The notes under the pieces: model-generated
Databases searched by the model: none
What the model saw: the letters and a program-made list of their open reading frames with translations, nothing else
What the model was told of the DNA's origin: nothing
In this document: positions 12,538-25,302 of the stretch, one piece after another
Layout of the letters: each line of letters opens with the position of its first letter
How positions within the stretch are numbered: position 1 is the first letter of the stretch
Program-made: the position numbers and the translations under genes
Source: Eonycteris spelaea
Lineage: Eukaryota; Chordata; Mammalia; Chiroptera; Pteropodidae
Assembly: GCA_003508835.1 (NCBI GenBank)
Contig: PUFA01000203.1
Coordinates: 2,820,501 to 2,884,500, forward strand
Direction: 5' to 3'
Length of the DNA: 64,000 bases

Positions 12538-12871
12538 CTACTTGTTTGGCTCCTTCTGCCCCAAGGTCACTGGCTTGGGTGCAGGTTTTGGACTTGGGGG
12601 TGGCTGTTGGCTCTGGGTGCTCTTATCCTGAGTTTGGGGTGGTGGGCTCAGACCCCTTATCCAGGCATGTGCACTCAGGCTTGGCCTCCAGAGAACAGCA
12701 CTTGGGCTCAATGCAACAAGGAGGTTTGGGGGGGCAGCATGGGGGCTTGGGTGGGGAGCACGGGGCCTTGGGTGGGGAGCACGGGCGCTTGGGCGGGCAG
12801 CACGGGGGCTTGGGCGGGCAGCACGGGGGCTTGGGAGGGCAGCACGGGTTGCTTTTCTGTTGGTCACTCAT
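12538..12871 (-). CDS. SMCP: Sperm mitochondria-associated cysteine-rich protein, frame shift near C-terminus
   Basis: SMCP coats sperm mid-piece mitochondria and affects motility; its gene lies inside the EDC next to IVL. The start MSDQQKSNPCC is followed by about ten CCPPKPP-type units (residues about 9-68) and then PPCCIEPKCCSLEAKPE, which matches the family's CCIQARCCGLETKPE segment. The initial frame stops at 12623 after SEPTTPNSG. The next frame supplies the family tail QTQDKSTQSQQ...KEPNK and stops at 12538. The two frames join at about 12632-12648 with a net shift of +1 or -2, giving about 110 residues against 116 in human. An acceptor CTCCTAG sits just upstream (exon 2 starts at 12891). 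Exon 1 was not found; in human it lies several kb away. Identity is confident; whether the shift is real is not. Confidence 0.88.
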
Positions 12872-14591
12872 CTTCCAGCGTTTTGTTGGTCCTAGGAGAG
12901 AGGGATCATTCTCAGAGGAGAGCTGGCTGCCTGCTTCCACGTCCCCCAATCCATCCACCTGCAGAGAGGTGACTCAGACCAGGGCTGGGAGGTGCCAGGC
13001 CTGTGCGAGCCCTGTCACCCAGGGGAAGCAGGAGGGGGGAGCTGGAGGGACACTGCTCAGGCAGGATTGCCACCGCCTGCCAGTTTCAGATGAGCCTCTG
13101 GCCCAAACTGGTTTTTAAAACTGAACCAGTTACTGCTGTGGGCTTTCTACTAGGCACGCATGCTCGTATGCCTCTGTGTGTGTGTGCACACGTGCATGCA
13201 TGTGTGTGTACATGTGTGGCTGCATGTGCCGGTGCACACACACAGCATGAGGAAGGAGGAACTCGAGGGTTCTGACGATGGCTGCTGGTCTGGACCACAT
13301 GGAGATGTCTCTGTAATGTTCACCAGGCTTTAAAATCGGAGCCTGTCCGAGGGGCTCATGAGGCGCTGGGCTCTGTCCTGGCCTGTCCCCCGTGCAGCGG
13401 ACCCTTCCACGTCCCTACCCCGCCCTCCATCCTGCCACTCCCTCGCAGCCCTGCTCCAAACACACCATCCGATGCCTAGAGAGCTGTTCCCATCGTCTTT
13501 ACGTTCTATTCTTTTCTCTGTTCTGTGGATGTGGGGATTCCTGGGGTGTCCCCCTCACCCCCAAAGCCTTCTTGAGGGCTACCTGAGTGGGACAGAGAAC
13601 CACATCAACCCTTCCTTGCCACTGAAGACAGCTTTTGCTCACGGACGGTGTGCAGGTTTCTCAAATTAGATGGTTTCTAATGGGAAGCTGCCAGGTGACC
13701 TGCTTTGCCGGAGGCCGAGGGCCTTGGCTGTCTCCGAGAACGGGTGGTAGGCGCTTAGCCACAACCCTTTCCAGCTGGGGGTTCACCTCCATCAGCTTGC
13801 GTGCGCAAGCAGGCGTCCACTGATGCCCCCACCTGGCCAAACAAACAGCTGTGGCGCTGCCCAGGCAAGCCTCTGTCCATCTCCCCTTGGAGCCCTCTGA
13901 GTGTCACCTCAGGGTCTCCTTGTGGGAGGGGCCCCTGTCATGTGCCTGAGAGGCCGTCACTATGCTCTGACTCCCCTTTGGGGTCCCCTCCTGAACGTCC
14001 TGAACTAGAGCAGCTGGAGAGAGGAATTCGAGGGGGGGGTCACCTCACAGGGCTCTGGCCACAGGGTCTGCACCCCCCACGCTTGGCTCGCTGGCCGCAG
14101 CATGAGCTGCAGCAGGGGCAGCTTCTCACCCACGCAGGGAAAGTGACTTCTGGGGCAGGGTGTCAGCCTCAATGTGCATGGGACTCTGCACCTGCCAGTT
14201 ATCCAGGAAATAATTGTGTCATGTAGGAAGAGGTTCCTGCTTAGCGCCAAGAACAGGACCAGAGCGGCTAAGGCACGGAGGAGGGGACAGGTCACACGGC
14301 CCTCCCACCTGGCGAGGAGGCTGGGCTGCCGGAGACCTGTCCTTCCTGCCCCCGCTCACCTGGGAGGGAGGCGAAGCAGCGGGCAGGGCAGAGGGGAGAT
14401 GCTCAGGAAGTGGACACGGGACAGAGACATCAGCACAGGAAGGGGGACCGGGGGAGGAGGGGGAGCCTGGCGGCCCGCGGAGCCGTGCCCCACCCCCTCT
14501 GTGGCCCCTCGGCCGGCCTCGTCTGGGCTTCTGAGTGTTTGCCGGAAGCATGTGAGCCGGGCGCCCCGCGGCGCTGGGGAGGGGAGTCAGG

Positions 14592-14639
14592 GCGTGTGTG
14601 TATGCATGTGCGTGTGCGTGTGCGTGTGCGTGTGCGTGT
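14592..14639. repeat. GTGTGC-type microsatellite
   Basis: Alternating TG with repeated GTGTGC units. Confidence 0.85.
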
Positions 14640-16598
14640 AGGGAGCCTGGCCCCTGAGTCCGCGTCGCCGTCATCCGCCGCTCAGGGGCCAGAGCCGAGT
14701 CCAGGCTCTGCCGTGGCTTTTCTCCGTCTGTGAAGGTTTTTGCCTCCTTTGTGGTTTCTTCCCTCTGCCCCTCCCCCTCTCTCCTCCTCTGTGCCTGGGG
14801 TTCCCCGCCCCCCCCCCGCCCCACGGAGGTCAGTGCCCCTGAGTCGACAGCTCAGATCCCTCTGTCTCCTCGGGGGTCCCGTGTGCGGGGCTCCATCCTT
14901 CCAGGGCTCGGCTGGGCTGTTTCCAGAAGCCGTTCTCGTCCCGGTGACCAGGGGCCACCTGGAGCTCCCATCCAGGGCTTCCCTGGGCATGTCCCCTGTG
15001 GGCAGGTCTGGGGTGCAGGTCCCCAACAGGGGCGTCGCCACGTCCCAGGGGGAGAGCAGGTCACGAGTCAGTCCTGTGCACTGTGTGCAGGGAGGGAGGG
15101 ACGGTCCCCTCAGGTCCCTGCCTCCCGAGCCATCGCCTCGCTGCCCGGAGGACGGCCAGGCCGCCCTGCGACCTCCTCCCTCCAGCCACCGGTCCCTTTG
15201 CTGCCAGACGGGCCCAGGGCAGGCCCCTGCCTCCGTCTGTCGCCCCTGTCTGAGCCTTGGCCCCCGCCCCGGCCCCTCTCTGTCCCTCAGTCAGACCGGA
15301 ATCGGCAGCCTGCACAGCACGCCCTTGAGGAGTGCTTCCCTCACTCGTCCTCGGGCTCCCTGGACCCCCCGTCACGTGTCTATCGCAATTCGGACTTCCG
15401 GAATTGTCTGGCTGCTCCTCTAGGCTCGCTGCCCTGCTTGCCACTGTCCTCAGCCTGGTTGACACACCATGTGACATTACGTGGGAGCCCACAAGGAAGG
15501 AGTGAATGATGAACGCAGCCGGGGGCCGTGATGAGGAGATGCGGGAGACCGGGTCCCCCGGGCTGCTACCTGGTCTGGCTGCTTCTGCTCCGCCCCCTCA
15601 GTTCATGGTTCCCGCCGGGCTCCTGAGGACAACCGTCGTCTCCCTCAGCGGCGTGAGTCCATGGCCATCAGAAGCCAATGGCCTCTCCTGGCTCCCAGGG
15701 CCAAGATTCTGAGGTTCCGGGCCTCTGTGACACGCTCATTCTCTGCCCTGGATTGTGACTTTGGCTGACTCACCAGCATCCCCTGCTGGCTGGGCTGCAG
15801 GACGCCTCTGGTTTCCAGGCAGCAGGACCAAGTTCACCCATCATGGTCAAACGTGTAAAACACAAGCCCAAGGCACAAAAGTGTGCTGAGCGTCTCCTGT
15901 CCCCTGGGCCCGTCCCACACGTGAAGCGCATGGGCTCAGGAGGCTGCGGGTCACTCTCCGAGCTCTGGGGGCCAGGGAGCCGTGATGACTGCCGGCAGCA
16001 CAGGGCGCCCCGGGACAGTGGGGTCAGCTGCCACCAGATGGGCGCAAATACGGGGCCGTCTCTAGTCCCGAGCAGCCCGTGAACCATTTCTGAACTCGCG
16101 TCAGCTTGCCGGGTCGGCCGAGGCCCTGGGCGGACAGCGTGTGGCATCTCCGAGTCCCACTCCAAACGGGCCGCAGAAGCAAAGCCGTGGCCTCTAAGCC
16201 GAGCCTTGTCTGCCCTCCTCTCGGTTGCGCTTCTGCTTTTCGGGGGCCGAGGAATCACAGCCTTCTCACAGGCCCCTCGGACACCTTGGGTCCGACCTCC
16301 GATCGGAAAGACCTCGTCCTGGAAGGTGCCTGTGGCTTCCCTTCCTTCTCACCCTGGGGCCCCGCGGGACTTCCAGGGAGCTGGGGAATACACCGGAGGG
16401 GCAATGTCCGGTCCAGGCTCAGCCGAGCCCCCCAGTGGGAGCTGTGGCCCATTCCTCAGCCCAAGAATGGGACCCCAAGTCCTCGGCAGTAACTTTACCC
16501 ACCTGCCCATTCCAGTCTTTGTCTCCCCTGAGCAACTCTTCCAGGCCATAATGTAGTCCATTGCCAGAGAAACACAAATCTTCAGGGCGCTGTGCGTG

Positions 16599-16695
16599 CG
16601 TGTGTGTGTATGAGAGAGCGAGAGATGGAGAAGAGAGACAGACAGAGACAGAGAACAGAGAAGACAGAGAGAGAGAGAAACAGAGACAGAGAGGG
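16599..16695. repeat. GA-rich purine tract
   Basis: Imperfect GAGA/GACA repeats on the plus strand after a short TG run. Confidence 0.85.
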
Positions 16696-18389
16696 CACAA
16701 GCCCGTTTTTATGAGTTGTTGTATTGGACCTTGTTTACAATATGGCAGCATCTTATTAAATCCATTTATTTTTCATGCGCACAATTACGTCATCGTATAT
16801 CAGCATTAGCACAGCCGGTTTCCTCGGCTGAGTGTGTGTCAGTCATCCTCACCGCCGTGTGCCTGACCACGCGTAGCAAAGGAGCAAGGTGGAAAGAGTC
16901 TCAACAGCCATGCACAGCACTCCATGCACAATGTTGAGTTTTTATTGCCGAGTATCTTGCGGCCCTGACCTGTAGAACAATTCATGAGTGTGGCACAGGT
17001 CACGCTACAATCTTCCTGAGCTTCTTCACCAGCAAACGCTCCTAACTGCTTTCCCTGATCGGCCCGCCACCTAACCTGCTTCTTACGGTGTCCACCGCGC
17101 GTGATTTTTGACGAGGCGTTCCCTAGTGGGGCATGTTGTTCCCTCGTGTACAATGGGAAGACCCGCTTTAGATCTAATATACATGCATTTCCCCTGCCAG
17201 ATTTAAATTTTTCTGTGCTTTTTAAAATCCACATGTAGCTATTTCAAGTCCATGTATGTTACGCTTATAGCAAGCTGACGTCTTTGTCAGGAAGTGGCTG
17301 CCGTGAGTTATCTTGCAAAATTTCACTGCATAAATCGTGTCAGGGGTGAACGTATTCTTAGTCACTATAAAAGCTGCATCCTTGTGATTAAAAACAAAAC
17401 AAAACAAAACATAGTTATAATGTGCTATTTTGGGTATATGAGAGTCAAATTTTGGGCACATGTTTCATATACTGTATGTAATCGACATGATCACTGCTAG
17501 TTAAAACCACCTGCCACCATCACGACATAATGTCTTCCTGTAGGCCTGTTGGCTGTACCAGTCATTTTTAAAAACTTCTCTCTGTTTAATCGGTGAAGAA
17601 TTTCTAATATAAAAGGCATTATTTTACCTTTGCATACGATAAGCATTTATAACTACAAAGTTAGAAAGAAAACGTATACTTAGTACAAAAATTAGCTTTG
17701 ACAATGTATTATTACGTATGGCACATGACTCGTTAACCGGTTATTAAAGGTCTCACGTACCAGGTGACGCGGGCACACCTGGACTTACTCGTACCACGTT
17801 TAACGCAATGAGCTGCAGGAGAGTTTCGCGGGAGTCAAACTGTATGCGACTAAGTACAGTATGTCAAAGATGGAGATGCATCGAGTACGAAGCTCCGGTC
17901 TTTCCCCCTGATTTACGGGGGAAAAGAATATTTCCCCTTAAATCAACCAACATGAACCAACATGACTAAGACCTTAACAACGCACCCTGAGACGTGAGAG
18001 TGTCCGTCACGGCTTTTTGAGCTGAGGTCTGAAAACTACAGGTAACCAGTGCCATTTCCTTCTCGAGCACGAGATCCCCCCCAACCCAAATCCAAAGGGT
18101 CCAGAGGCGAAATGCTGGGGCTGGGAACCCGCGAGCTGGGGGCCCCTGCCCCAGCGGCCGGGACGGCTGGTGTTTGGGGAACCTTCCCATCTTCCTCCCT
18201 TCTGGACCTTTCCATTTCACAGCCCTGCCAAACAGCACAACCAGACCGGTCTCCCTCCCTGGGCATGTCCATCTGGCTGGCTCCCTGTGGGGTGTGCCTG
18301 GAGAATCCGGGTTAATGGGACCGCCCCCCACCAAGCGAGGATGGGGAATCGACAGACACCGGGAAGCTCAGGGTGCCCAACGGGCAGGC

Positions 18390-18395
18390 TTTATT
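18390..18395 (-). terminator. Polyadenylation signal of the divergent LCE gene
   Basis: AATAAA on the minus strand about 215 bases after the stop. Confidence 0.7.
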
Positions 18396-18608
18396 TCTGC
18401 ACGCTGATGAGGCTTTGGGAAGCAGAGTTTTCTGCCACGTTCCTGTCCCCTTGATCTAGGACCAAAGCCAAGGTCAGGAGGTCTGGGGAGTGCATCGCCC
18501 ACCCTTCCGGGCAGCTTGGCTCAGAGCAGGGGGGCAGCGGGCTGAAGGTGAGGACGGACGCCCACCCGCGGCTGGTCCTTGGCTGTGGTGGCAGGTGGCG
18601 GTGGCCGG

Positions 18609-18895
18609 TCAATGGCAGTTCCCGAGGCCGTGGCAGCAAGCGGAACATCCAGAGGGCTCCCTCTCGCAGCAGGGGTCAGGCTGGGGCCGGCCGAGGCAGA
18701 CCCCTGGGAACCGGTGGGACACCAGGGAGCAGCAGTCTCCAAAGCCAGAAATACAGCAGCTGGGGACACAGCAGGAGGGGGCGGCAGGGGGACAGGGAAC
18801 GGGGCCGGGGGCTGGGGCCTGAGGGGGCCACTTGGGGGGTATTTGGGGAGGCACTGGGCAGGGAGCTGGCACTTCTGGTTTTGTTGGCAGGACAT
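18609..18895 (-). CDS. Divergent late cornified envelope protein between SMCP and LCE6A, one frameshift
   Basis: The start MSCQQNQKCQLPAQCLPK is a clear LCE N-terminus, and the second half carries spaced CC pairs (PSCCVPSCCISGFGDCC, then SGCSACCHGLGNCH at the end), the LCE C-terminal pattern. The middle is Pro-rich, and the GGGGCC blocks and CLSHHRP motif of LCE1 are absent. The initial frame is lost at a run of six C (18834-18839 region, family pattern predicts seven); adding one base restores a protein of about 95 residues. The promoter, first exon, acceptor (CTTTTTCAG) and AATAAA are all present, which argues for an expressed gene. The position between SMCP and LCE6A and the divergence suggest an LCE7A-type gene, but I cannot confirm the name. 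It is probably a cornified-envelope component by family. Confidence 0.78.
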
Positions 18896-19513
18896 CTCGG
18901 AGAAGGCTCGGTGACTCTGAAAAAGCGATGCGGATGGTTTTGAAGGTCGGGTGAATGCAGACGCGGCCGGTGGAGCCTGGAGCCCATGGCGGGTGCTACG
19001 GCCCGAGGGCCCGTTGGGCAGAGCAGCCGGCTCCCCGCAGGGGAGTTGGCTTAGCAGGAGTTTGGTAACAGCTTCCTGCCTGTCCTGGTTCTCCCGAGAC
19101 TCCTGGCTTCAAAGGCGGCAACTTAGGGCGCCAGATGATCCCCAAAGACTTCCAGGGGCTCCACGGCACCCCGGTTCACGCGCTGCGGGAACCCGGCGCC
19201 CGGCCTGAGTCCAGCTTGAACCCTGTCTTCATCGTCTCCCCTTTCTTTTCTCTCCCTCTCGTGCTTACGTCATGTGGCTGTCCCTTGTCCTGCAGACTAG
19301 CCTCCCCCGGCCCCCTCCCTCCGGTCTCCAGTGACATTCGTCTCTTCTGCGACGGTGGCTTTGGAGCCAACACGAGGAGTCCCATGCGCTCGGTCTTCCC
19401 GCGGTGGCCAGCCAGTCCCCGCCCCTCCCGCCTGGGGGGCCTCATCCTGCTCAGGTGAGGTCTGGCAGCCCCGGCCAGCCCCTCACTGCCACCAGACCGG
19501 CGAGGACACTCAC

Positions 19514-19590
19514 CTCGTTCTCCTCACGTCAGGCACGAGATGGGAGTGTCCAGCGCAGTGAGGAGCCGGTGTGCTCCCAGGCCTTTTATA
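19514..19590 (-). promoter_or_regulatory. TATA box and non-coding exon 1 of the divergent LCE gene
   Basis: Minus-strand TATAAAAGG at 19582-19590 precedes a short exon ending at 19514 with donor GTGAGTG (19507-19513). An intron of about 590 bases leads to the acceptor before the coding exon, which starts near 18916. This is the standard LCE layout. Confidence 0.72.
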
Positions 19591-22500
19591 CGCACCCGAC
19601 ACCCACCTCGGGGGAGCGAGCCCGGCTGACGGCAGCTGCGTCCCCCGCCAGGTGGTTATGACGACAACGTCCCACATTCCAGCGGCTCTGTCACTCTGCC
19701 GCTTCGTCACACTCGGTCACTACTGGACCGTCACGAGTATCTTCCCATAAATCCTGAAAGTATTTCCATAAAGATAGGATCCTGGTTGACGAGGGAGTGC
19801 ACACTGGCAGAGCTCGGGGGTCGAGCCTGGGGGTTCTGGAAGGATCTGAAGCACGTCTGAGATTCAACGCTGAAGCGGCCCACATTGGCTGAACCCAGGA
19901 CGTGGCTATGAGTTTCTGGAGGTCCTGTCTGGAGGACAGGTCTGGAACCCAGAGCCGAAGCACCCGGGAGCCCCTACAAGGGCTCGGTGTATCGGATTCA
20001 GGTTCCCAGCGCCTAAAACGCGGACGGACCGACAGCGTTGTGGCATGGAAAGGCCCCGCCGGGAAGGGTTCGGTCTCCTCCTTACACGTCACACGCCGGC
20101 GAGGGAAGCGGGAGGCGGGGGGCCAGGGAGACGCTGGGGGTTGTGCAGAGCCCGCGCCGACACCGGTTCCAGCTCCCCGGCACCGCGAAGCCGGGCTCCG
20201 TGCGCTCCGCTCCGGACCCGCGTGGTTACACCTGCTGGAACCCGCTTTCTCCCTGCCCCCGCTCCCAGCTCGCCGCCCGGCTGGCTCGCCCGAGCCCACC
20301 GTTCCAACTCTCCCCGCCAAGATGAGGAACTCGCCCCCCTCGGGCTTGTCAGTGATCCTGCCTGACAGACCCTCAACCCTGGCTGAGCCTAGATGCCATT
20401 TAAAAAACAAAAAAGAGGCACGTTGGCCGCCTGGCATCGTCACAAGGTCATAACCACGGCCCTGGCCGGGCCCCAAACTCCGCTCGGCCATCCTGTCACT
20501 GCCCCTCCCGGACCTCCCCGACCCCCAGAGCTGCTGCTGCCTCGACATCGAAGGACGAGCAGCATCTGCCACACGCCAGGTCCTCCCGCTTCCCGCCACC
20601 GAGTCCTCCACTTGCTCGGGCTGTGACGTCCCGTGTGGCAGGAGCGGCCCCTCTGCGTCCCTGGGCCCGTGTCTGCCCCTCCACTCCGGCTGCCGGCGTC
20701 TTCAGCCTCGATTACGATGCTTTCGCCCACGAACCGAGCGCCCCACGGTATTCTGTGCTCTGCCACCCCGGACCGAAAGAAATCTCAGTGTTCGCCGATT
20801 CACCGTTCCCAAAACCTGACAGGGCCTGACGTCTCGTGAGGGCTCGGAAAGACTCTGTCCGAGGAACCAGGGAGCGGTCTGTGGTTCAGGCAAAGGGCTC
20901 CCTCCTTTCACTCCTTGAGAGGGAGCACCTTGGGGGGTCAGGTCAGCCGTGGGGACACGGGGCAGGTGGGGGAGGCTGCTCCCAGGAGGAGTCGTGGGTA
21001 CTGGCCAGCGGCGAAAGCTCCGCCCTGGACCAGGCGGCCTCAGCACAGGCGGCCTCTGCAGCGATGAGCATCGGACCTGCAACGAGCCATCCAGCCCTCT
21101 CCGCCTCTCCCTGCACTCACTGGCCTGGAGAGGGGCAAGAACGTGGCTGGGGCAGATGTGAGCAGGTGATATGCCTGGGGGTAAGTCACGCTTGTCTGTT
21201 TAGCCCATGTCACTTGTCAGAGGCGATGCCTCACTTCTCGCCTTGCCGAGCCAACGCAGAGGGCCGAGCACACGTGCGACTCTTGCCTGGCGGCGCCTCC
21301 CCCAGCCGAGAGTGTGAGTGCCTGACACCCAGATCTGCAGAGACGGGCAAAATTACGTTCCCTCCTGGCAACGGCCCCCGCTGGAATTAGAGATGATTTC
21401 AAAAGGTTGGAAACCATTGTTCCGTTGGATTGATCCAACACCGTCATCAATGAACTGTGGGTTCAATAATGAAAGATTATTTATCCCGACAGGAACTCCT
21501 TTCCTGAAGTAAGTTTGCAAATATTGCTTTAAAGACATGAATTTGTTCACCGAGTGCCCGTTTACGCAGCGTTTGGAGAATTCCAGCAGGAAGATGTTTC
21601 TTTGCGTGTAGGAACGGCGCAGGTGGGATGATCAGGAGGGAAAGGGAAGAGGGTAAAATTTATGCTGGACCTTTCCCATCCATCGGGCATGTTATGCGCA
21701 TTTTACAGAAATGGGACTTGGTCAGGGGTGGGGTGAGGGGCAACCGTCGTTCTAAACGGGGGTCCGAGCGTGGACCTGGGGTCGCGAAATGGCTGGATCT
21801 TCACCAGACACAGAATGGCCATAAAATCAGAGAAGGGTAAGAAGTGGGCAGCTAGCTGGACAGAAAGGGAGGAAGGGCCCAGAACATGCCAGCCTTGTTG
21901 TCAGGGAAGTTCAGACGTCACCTGTTCCCTGAGCCACGCCTCCTGACAGTGAGGTGCTCGGCCTCGGAGTGCTCCTGGCCCCTCTCCCCGGCCTCCGCCA
22001 TTCCGCCAGCTTCGTGTCTTAAGTGGCATAGAAGCTGGAGGAACTTTCCGTGGGTCTGGACTCAGAGCGTTGGCGTTCAAACCGTGGGTATGTTAATGTT
22101 TTCTGAGCCTCGTCTTTTTTATTTTTAAATCTATAAAATGGGATTAACGATAAGAAACTCCTGGAGTGATTGGAACGTGATAATGCAAAAGGCTTTTGAC
22201 AGACACTAGGTTAAAAATACATCTTAATTTTCTTCTTCTCCTTCATATCGTCCTATTTATATGGGAGATCTTAAAAATTTTGAGTCACAGTTTAAAATGC
22301 CATAAATCCTTAACGCTTGACTGTTCGGGCTGCCTGGGGATGGGGTGGGAGGGGAGCCCGAGCAGACAATAAGCTGGGCCTTCCAGTCGTCCCTAGCTGC
22401 AGGGTAATTATACCTGTACATGCTTGATGTTTCGGAGGTATACACTGAATTTTATTTGAAAACAGAATCGTGCCCCTTAAAAAACTTGCCCAGAGACAAC

Positions 22501-24738
22501 TGGGGCGTCCCTGAGCATTTAAATAAGGGAGGGACGTGGTGAGATGTACATTCCAGAAGGATGACTCTGGTCAGGTGGCCTTAGGTGCGTTGACTTGGTC
22601 ACTGAGGAAGCTGGCGTCTTTGGTGAATGGTCAGGTGAATCCGAGGACCGAGCTGGACGTGGGCGCCACTTCGTTAGTGAGCCTGTAGAAAAGGGACCGG
22701 CCGGAGGGGGATTGGAGGGTCCTTCCGTTGACTGAGGCCTGTCTGGGCAAGGCTCATGCATTCCTGGACTCTGCTGTCATCTGCCCCTGCACTGCCTCCC
22801 TCCTGCCTGCCTGAGGATTCGGGCGTGCGACGGATTCCTGCCTGTCTTGGGCGGGCCCCTTAATAGAAGGGCGGGTTCCAGCCAGGCGCTGGCATGCAGG
22901 AGATTCTTATCACGCTGGTTCCCCATCCACAGAAACAAGGCGGGCCAGGATCTTGCTCTGCCTGAAGCAGCCGGACTTCTGAGCAGTCTTCCGAGGGGCT
23001 GGCACCCCGGGGGTGGGCTGCATGCGGGTCCGACGCTGGCCAGGAGCCCTGGAGTGGACTCACGGCCCTCCCAAGGGCGCTGGAGGCCAGAGCTGGGTCT
23101 GAAGGGCCCACGGTGCTCCTGCTTCTCCTGGGGTTGAGCGGATGCTCATGGCCCGTGGTCCCCTGCTGCTTTGTGTTTCGAAGAAAGGGACAAGACCCAC
23201 TCAGCACAACATGTTCCCATCACTCCCGCGAGGCGGCCCGAAAGCCAGGGTCCCCCTTTGTGTGTGTAGTGCGAGGTAGAGACACAGGCCCGCCATGCGT
23301 GCGTGGCGGTTGAAGGAGGCGTCATGGATGATGAAGCCGGCCGTGTCCGGCATTCGGTGGTGTGGAAGCCATAGTTACAGTGCTGTGCCCGGTACCCCCA
23401 GGTTCTGGGTCCCCTTCCCGAGGGACCGAGGAACACACAGTGTCATCTGTCACTTGGCATTACGGCTTCTCTTTTCCTTAACATCTTCCGCTGAAGAAAA
23501 GGCCTTTAGATCGAGGGAGCAGGTCGTTGCCGGAGCTCGGGCCTGACGCTGACCAGCCGTGGGGCACTCGCCGCTCCCCAGCCTCAGCATCCTCATTGTA
23601 TAACGAGCTGTGGTGGCTTTTATCCTGGTCTCTGCACCCGCGGCTGCTGGGTCACGCGGGAGCCTGGGTGACGTCCCGGTTCATCGTCTGCCATAGCCGT
23701 GACGACCCCTCCCCTGTGTCACACACGTGAGGACCCTGTCCACCCCGGACTCCACGCTGGCCCCTTGGCCGACCTCACTGAGCGGCGCAACAGCTAAGGC
23801 ATCCTGCCGGGTCTTGTATTTGCAAACGTCACCCTTGCACGGTGCCTTTTAGGCCTACGCCAGGAAGGGCTGCCCTTCCCCCCGGCAGCCACCCCAGGAG
23901 ATATTTCTAAGTCTTCCCCCAACGCCACCTACAATGACAGGGACTTCTGACTCCTGCGTAGCTTCATCCTTCTCTCTGGAGGTTAGAGCTGGGGTCCCCC
24001 CCCCAGGGGGAGCAGAGCGGACCTTGGCTCCGTCACCCGCCCACTCCCAGGCACCCCTGGACTGATGCTGTCTCTGGCTCGTCACGACCCGTGCGAACAA
24101 CCTCACCATCGTCCTATCCCCGGCATCGGCAGACGGTGGCCTTCATCCTGCGAGGCACGTGGCTCCAGGGTGAGGTGGCGAGGTGACACGTACCAACCCC
24201 TCGCCGCAGAGCCCGCTTCCGGCGGGAGCAGCAGCGTCACCTGGCCCGGGAAGGCGTGAAACGAGTGTGGGGGACAGGGGTGGAGAGGCCTCGGGCAGCT
24301 CGCTCAGGCTTCCGGGGCTGCACGCTCGGCTGTGGTATCAGGACCTTCTGCTCCGTCCTGCTCCGTCGTTCTGGACCCTGCGGCTGTGAGCCATCCGTCC
24401 CTAGAGGTGGTGGTCCCACAGTGGGGGGCCCCCACGGTCCCCGCATTCCTGCTGCATTTCACGTGTTTTCTTCTGCTCCTCTGAACACCCCGTGAGCCGG
24501 AGGAAGCCGGCGTAGAAAGCAGAAGCTGCCTGCTGCATCTGCGTTAGGTGGCCCAGCCCTCCCCAGGTGCCACCTGTCCCCCGGGGTGCCACCTGTCCCC
24601 CGGGGTGCTCGCTCCCCATTTCGGGTTCCTCAGAATGGGCCTCTCCCTGCCGTCCTTGACCTTTTGTTCTTTTTGCCCCATTGAGTTCTTTTAGACACAG
24701 AGGAAGAAGACAAAGTGTGCCATCAGCTTGAAAGTGTC
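19591..24738. other. Intergenic between the divergent LCE gene and LCE6A
   Basis: No gene recognised. GC-rich at 19600-21300, with MIR-like pieces near 21690, 22100 and 23540 and mixed composition elsewhere. A 306-codon open frame at 19691-20611 (minus) resembles no family and has typical GC-rich chance composition. Confidence 0.4.
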
Positions 24739-24744
24739 TTTATT
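24739..24744 (-). terminator. LCE6A: LCE6A polyadenylation signal
   Basis: AATAAA on the minus strand, 560 bases past the stop. This 3' UTR is longer than for the LCE1 genes here, but no nearer hexamer is visible. Confidence 0.55.
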
Positions 24745-25302
24745 AGTCCACAGAGTTCCACCGAGCGGCCACTAGACTGTCAACTGCCCTGGAGCAGACA
24801 CACATCTCCCTGCATCTGTGGTCTCGGGGCCCAGCACACAGTAGGTGCTCAGCGAAGGGCTGCTGCCTTGAAGCCTTGGGTGCCTGAATCGGGGTGGCCG
24901 GGCCGATGGATGGCCGCGTGGGCGCCGAGAACTCAGGCGCCGGTCTCAGGCCATCGCCCTCCTCGGGCGGCGTCCGCGAGGCCTGCGAGGTCCGGCGCGC
25001 CCAGGCCGGGCCCGGAGGGTCGCCGCGGCGCAGCTGCGGGGCTGAGCGCGGGTGGACCGCAGCAGCGAAGGGCCGCTTAGCTGACCTCTCAGCTCCGAAG
25101 TGCTGGGGGCCAGAGAGAGAAGGGGGGCCTGAGCACCCACGCGGCGTGGCGGGGCTCAGAGCCACTGCGGTGGGTGGGGCGGGGTGGGGGCGGGGAGCTG
25201 TGTGGGACGGGGGGGGGGTGTGGGGAAGGATGGGGGGGCCGCGGGGGTGTGGGGAGGGATGGGGGGGCCGCGGCCCCCTCGGCCCCGCCCCCGCCGGCCT
25301 CC

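Larger units (their letters stand above)
12892..18389. other. Intergenic / SMCP 5' region
   Basis: The SMCP first exon and promoter should lie in or beyond this stretch but could not be placed. It holds TG-rich tracts (13170-13245, 14592-14640), a purine-rich GA tract (16600-16690) and AT-rich unidentified DNA (16700-17960). No coding gene recognised. Confidence 0.4.

Noticed and set aside
12546..13118. Plus-strand Gly-rich repeat frame (GGLGGQHG-like units)
   Set aside because: Complement of the SMCP CCPPKPP repeats.
19691..20611. 306-codon open frame on the minus strand upstream of the divergent LCE promoter
   Set aside because: GC-rich, no recognisable domain, overlapping other long frames on both strands; chance openness in CpG-rich DNA is the better explanation.
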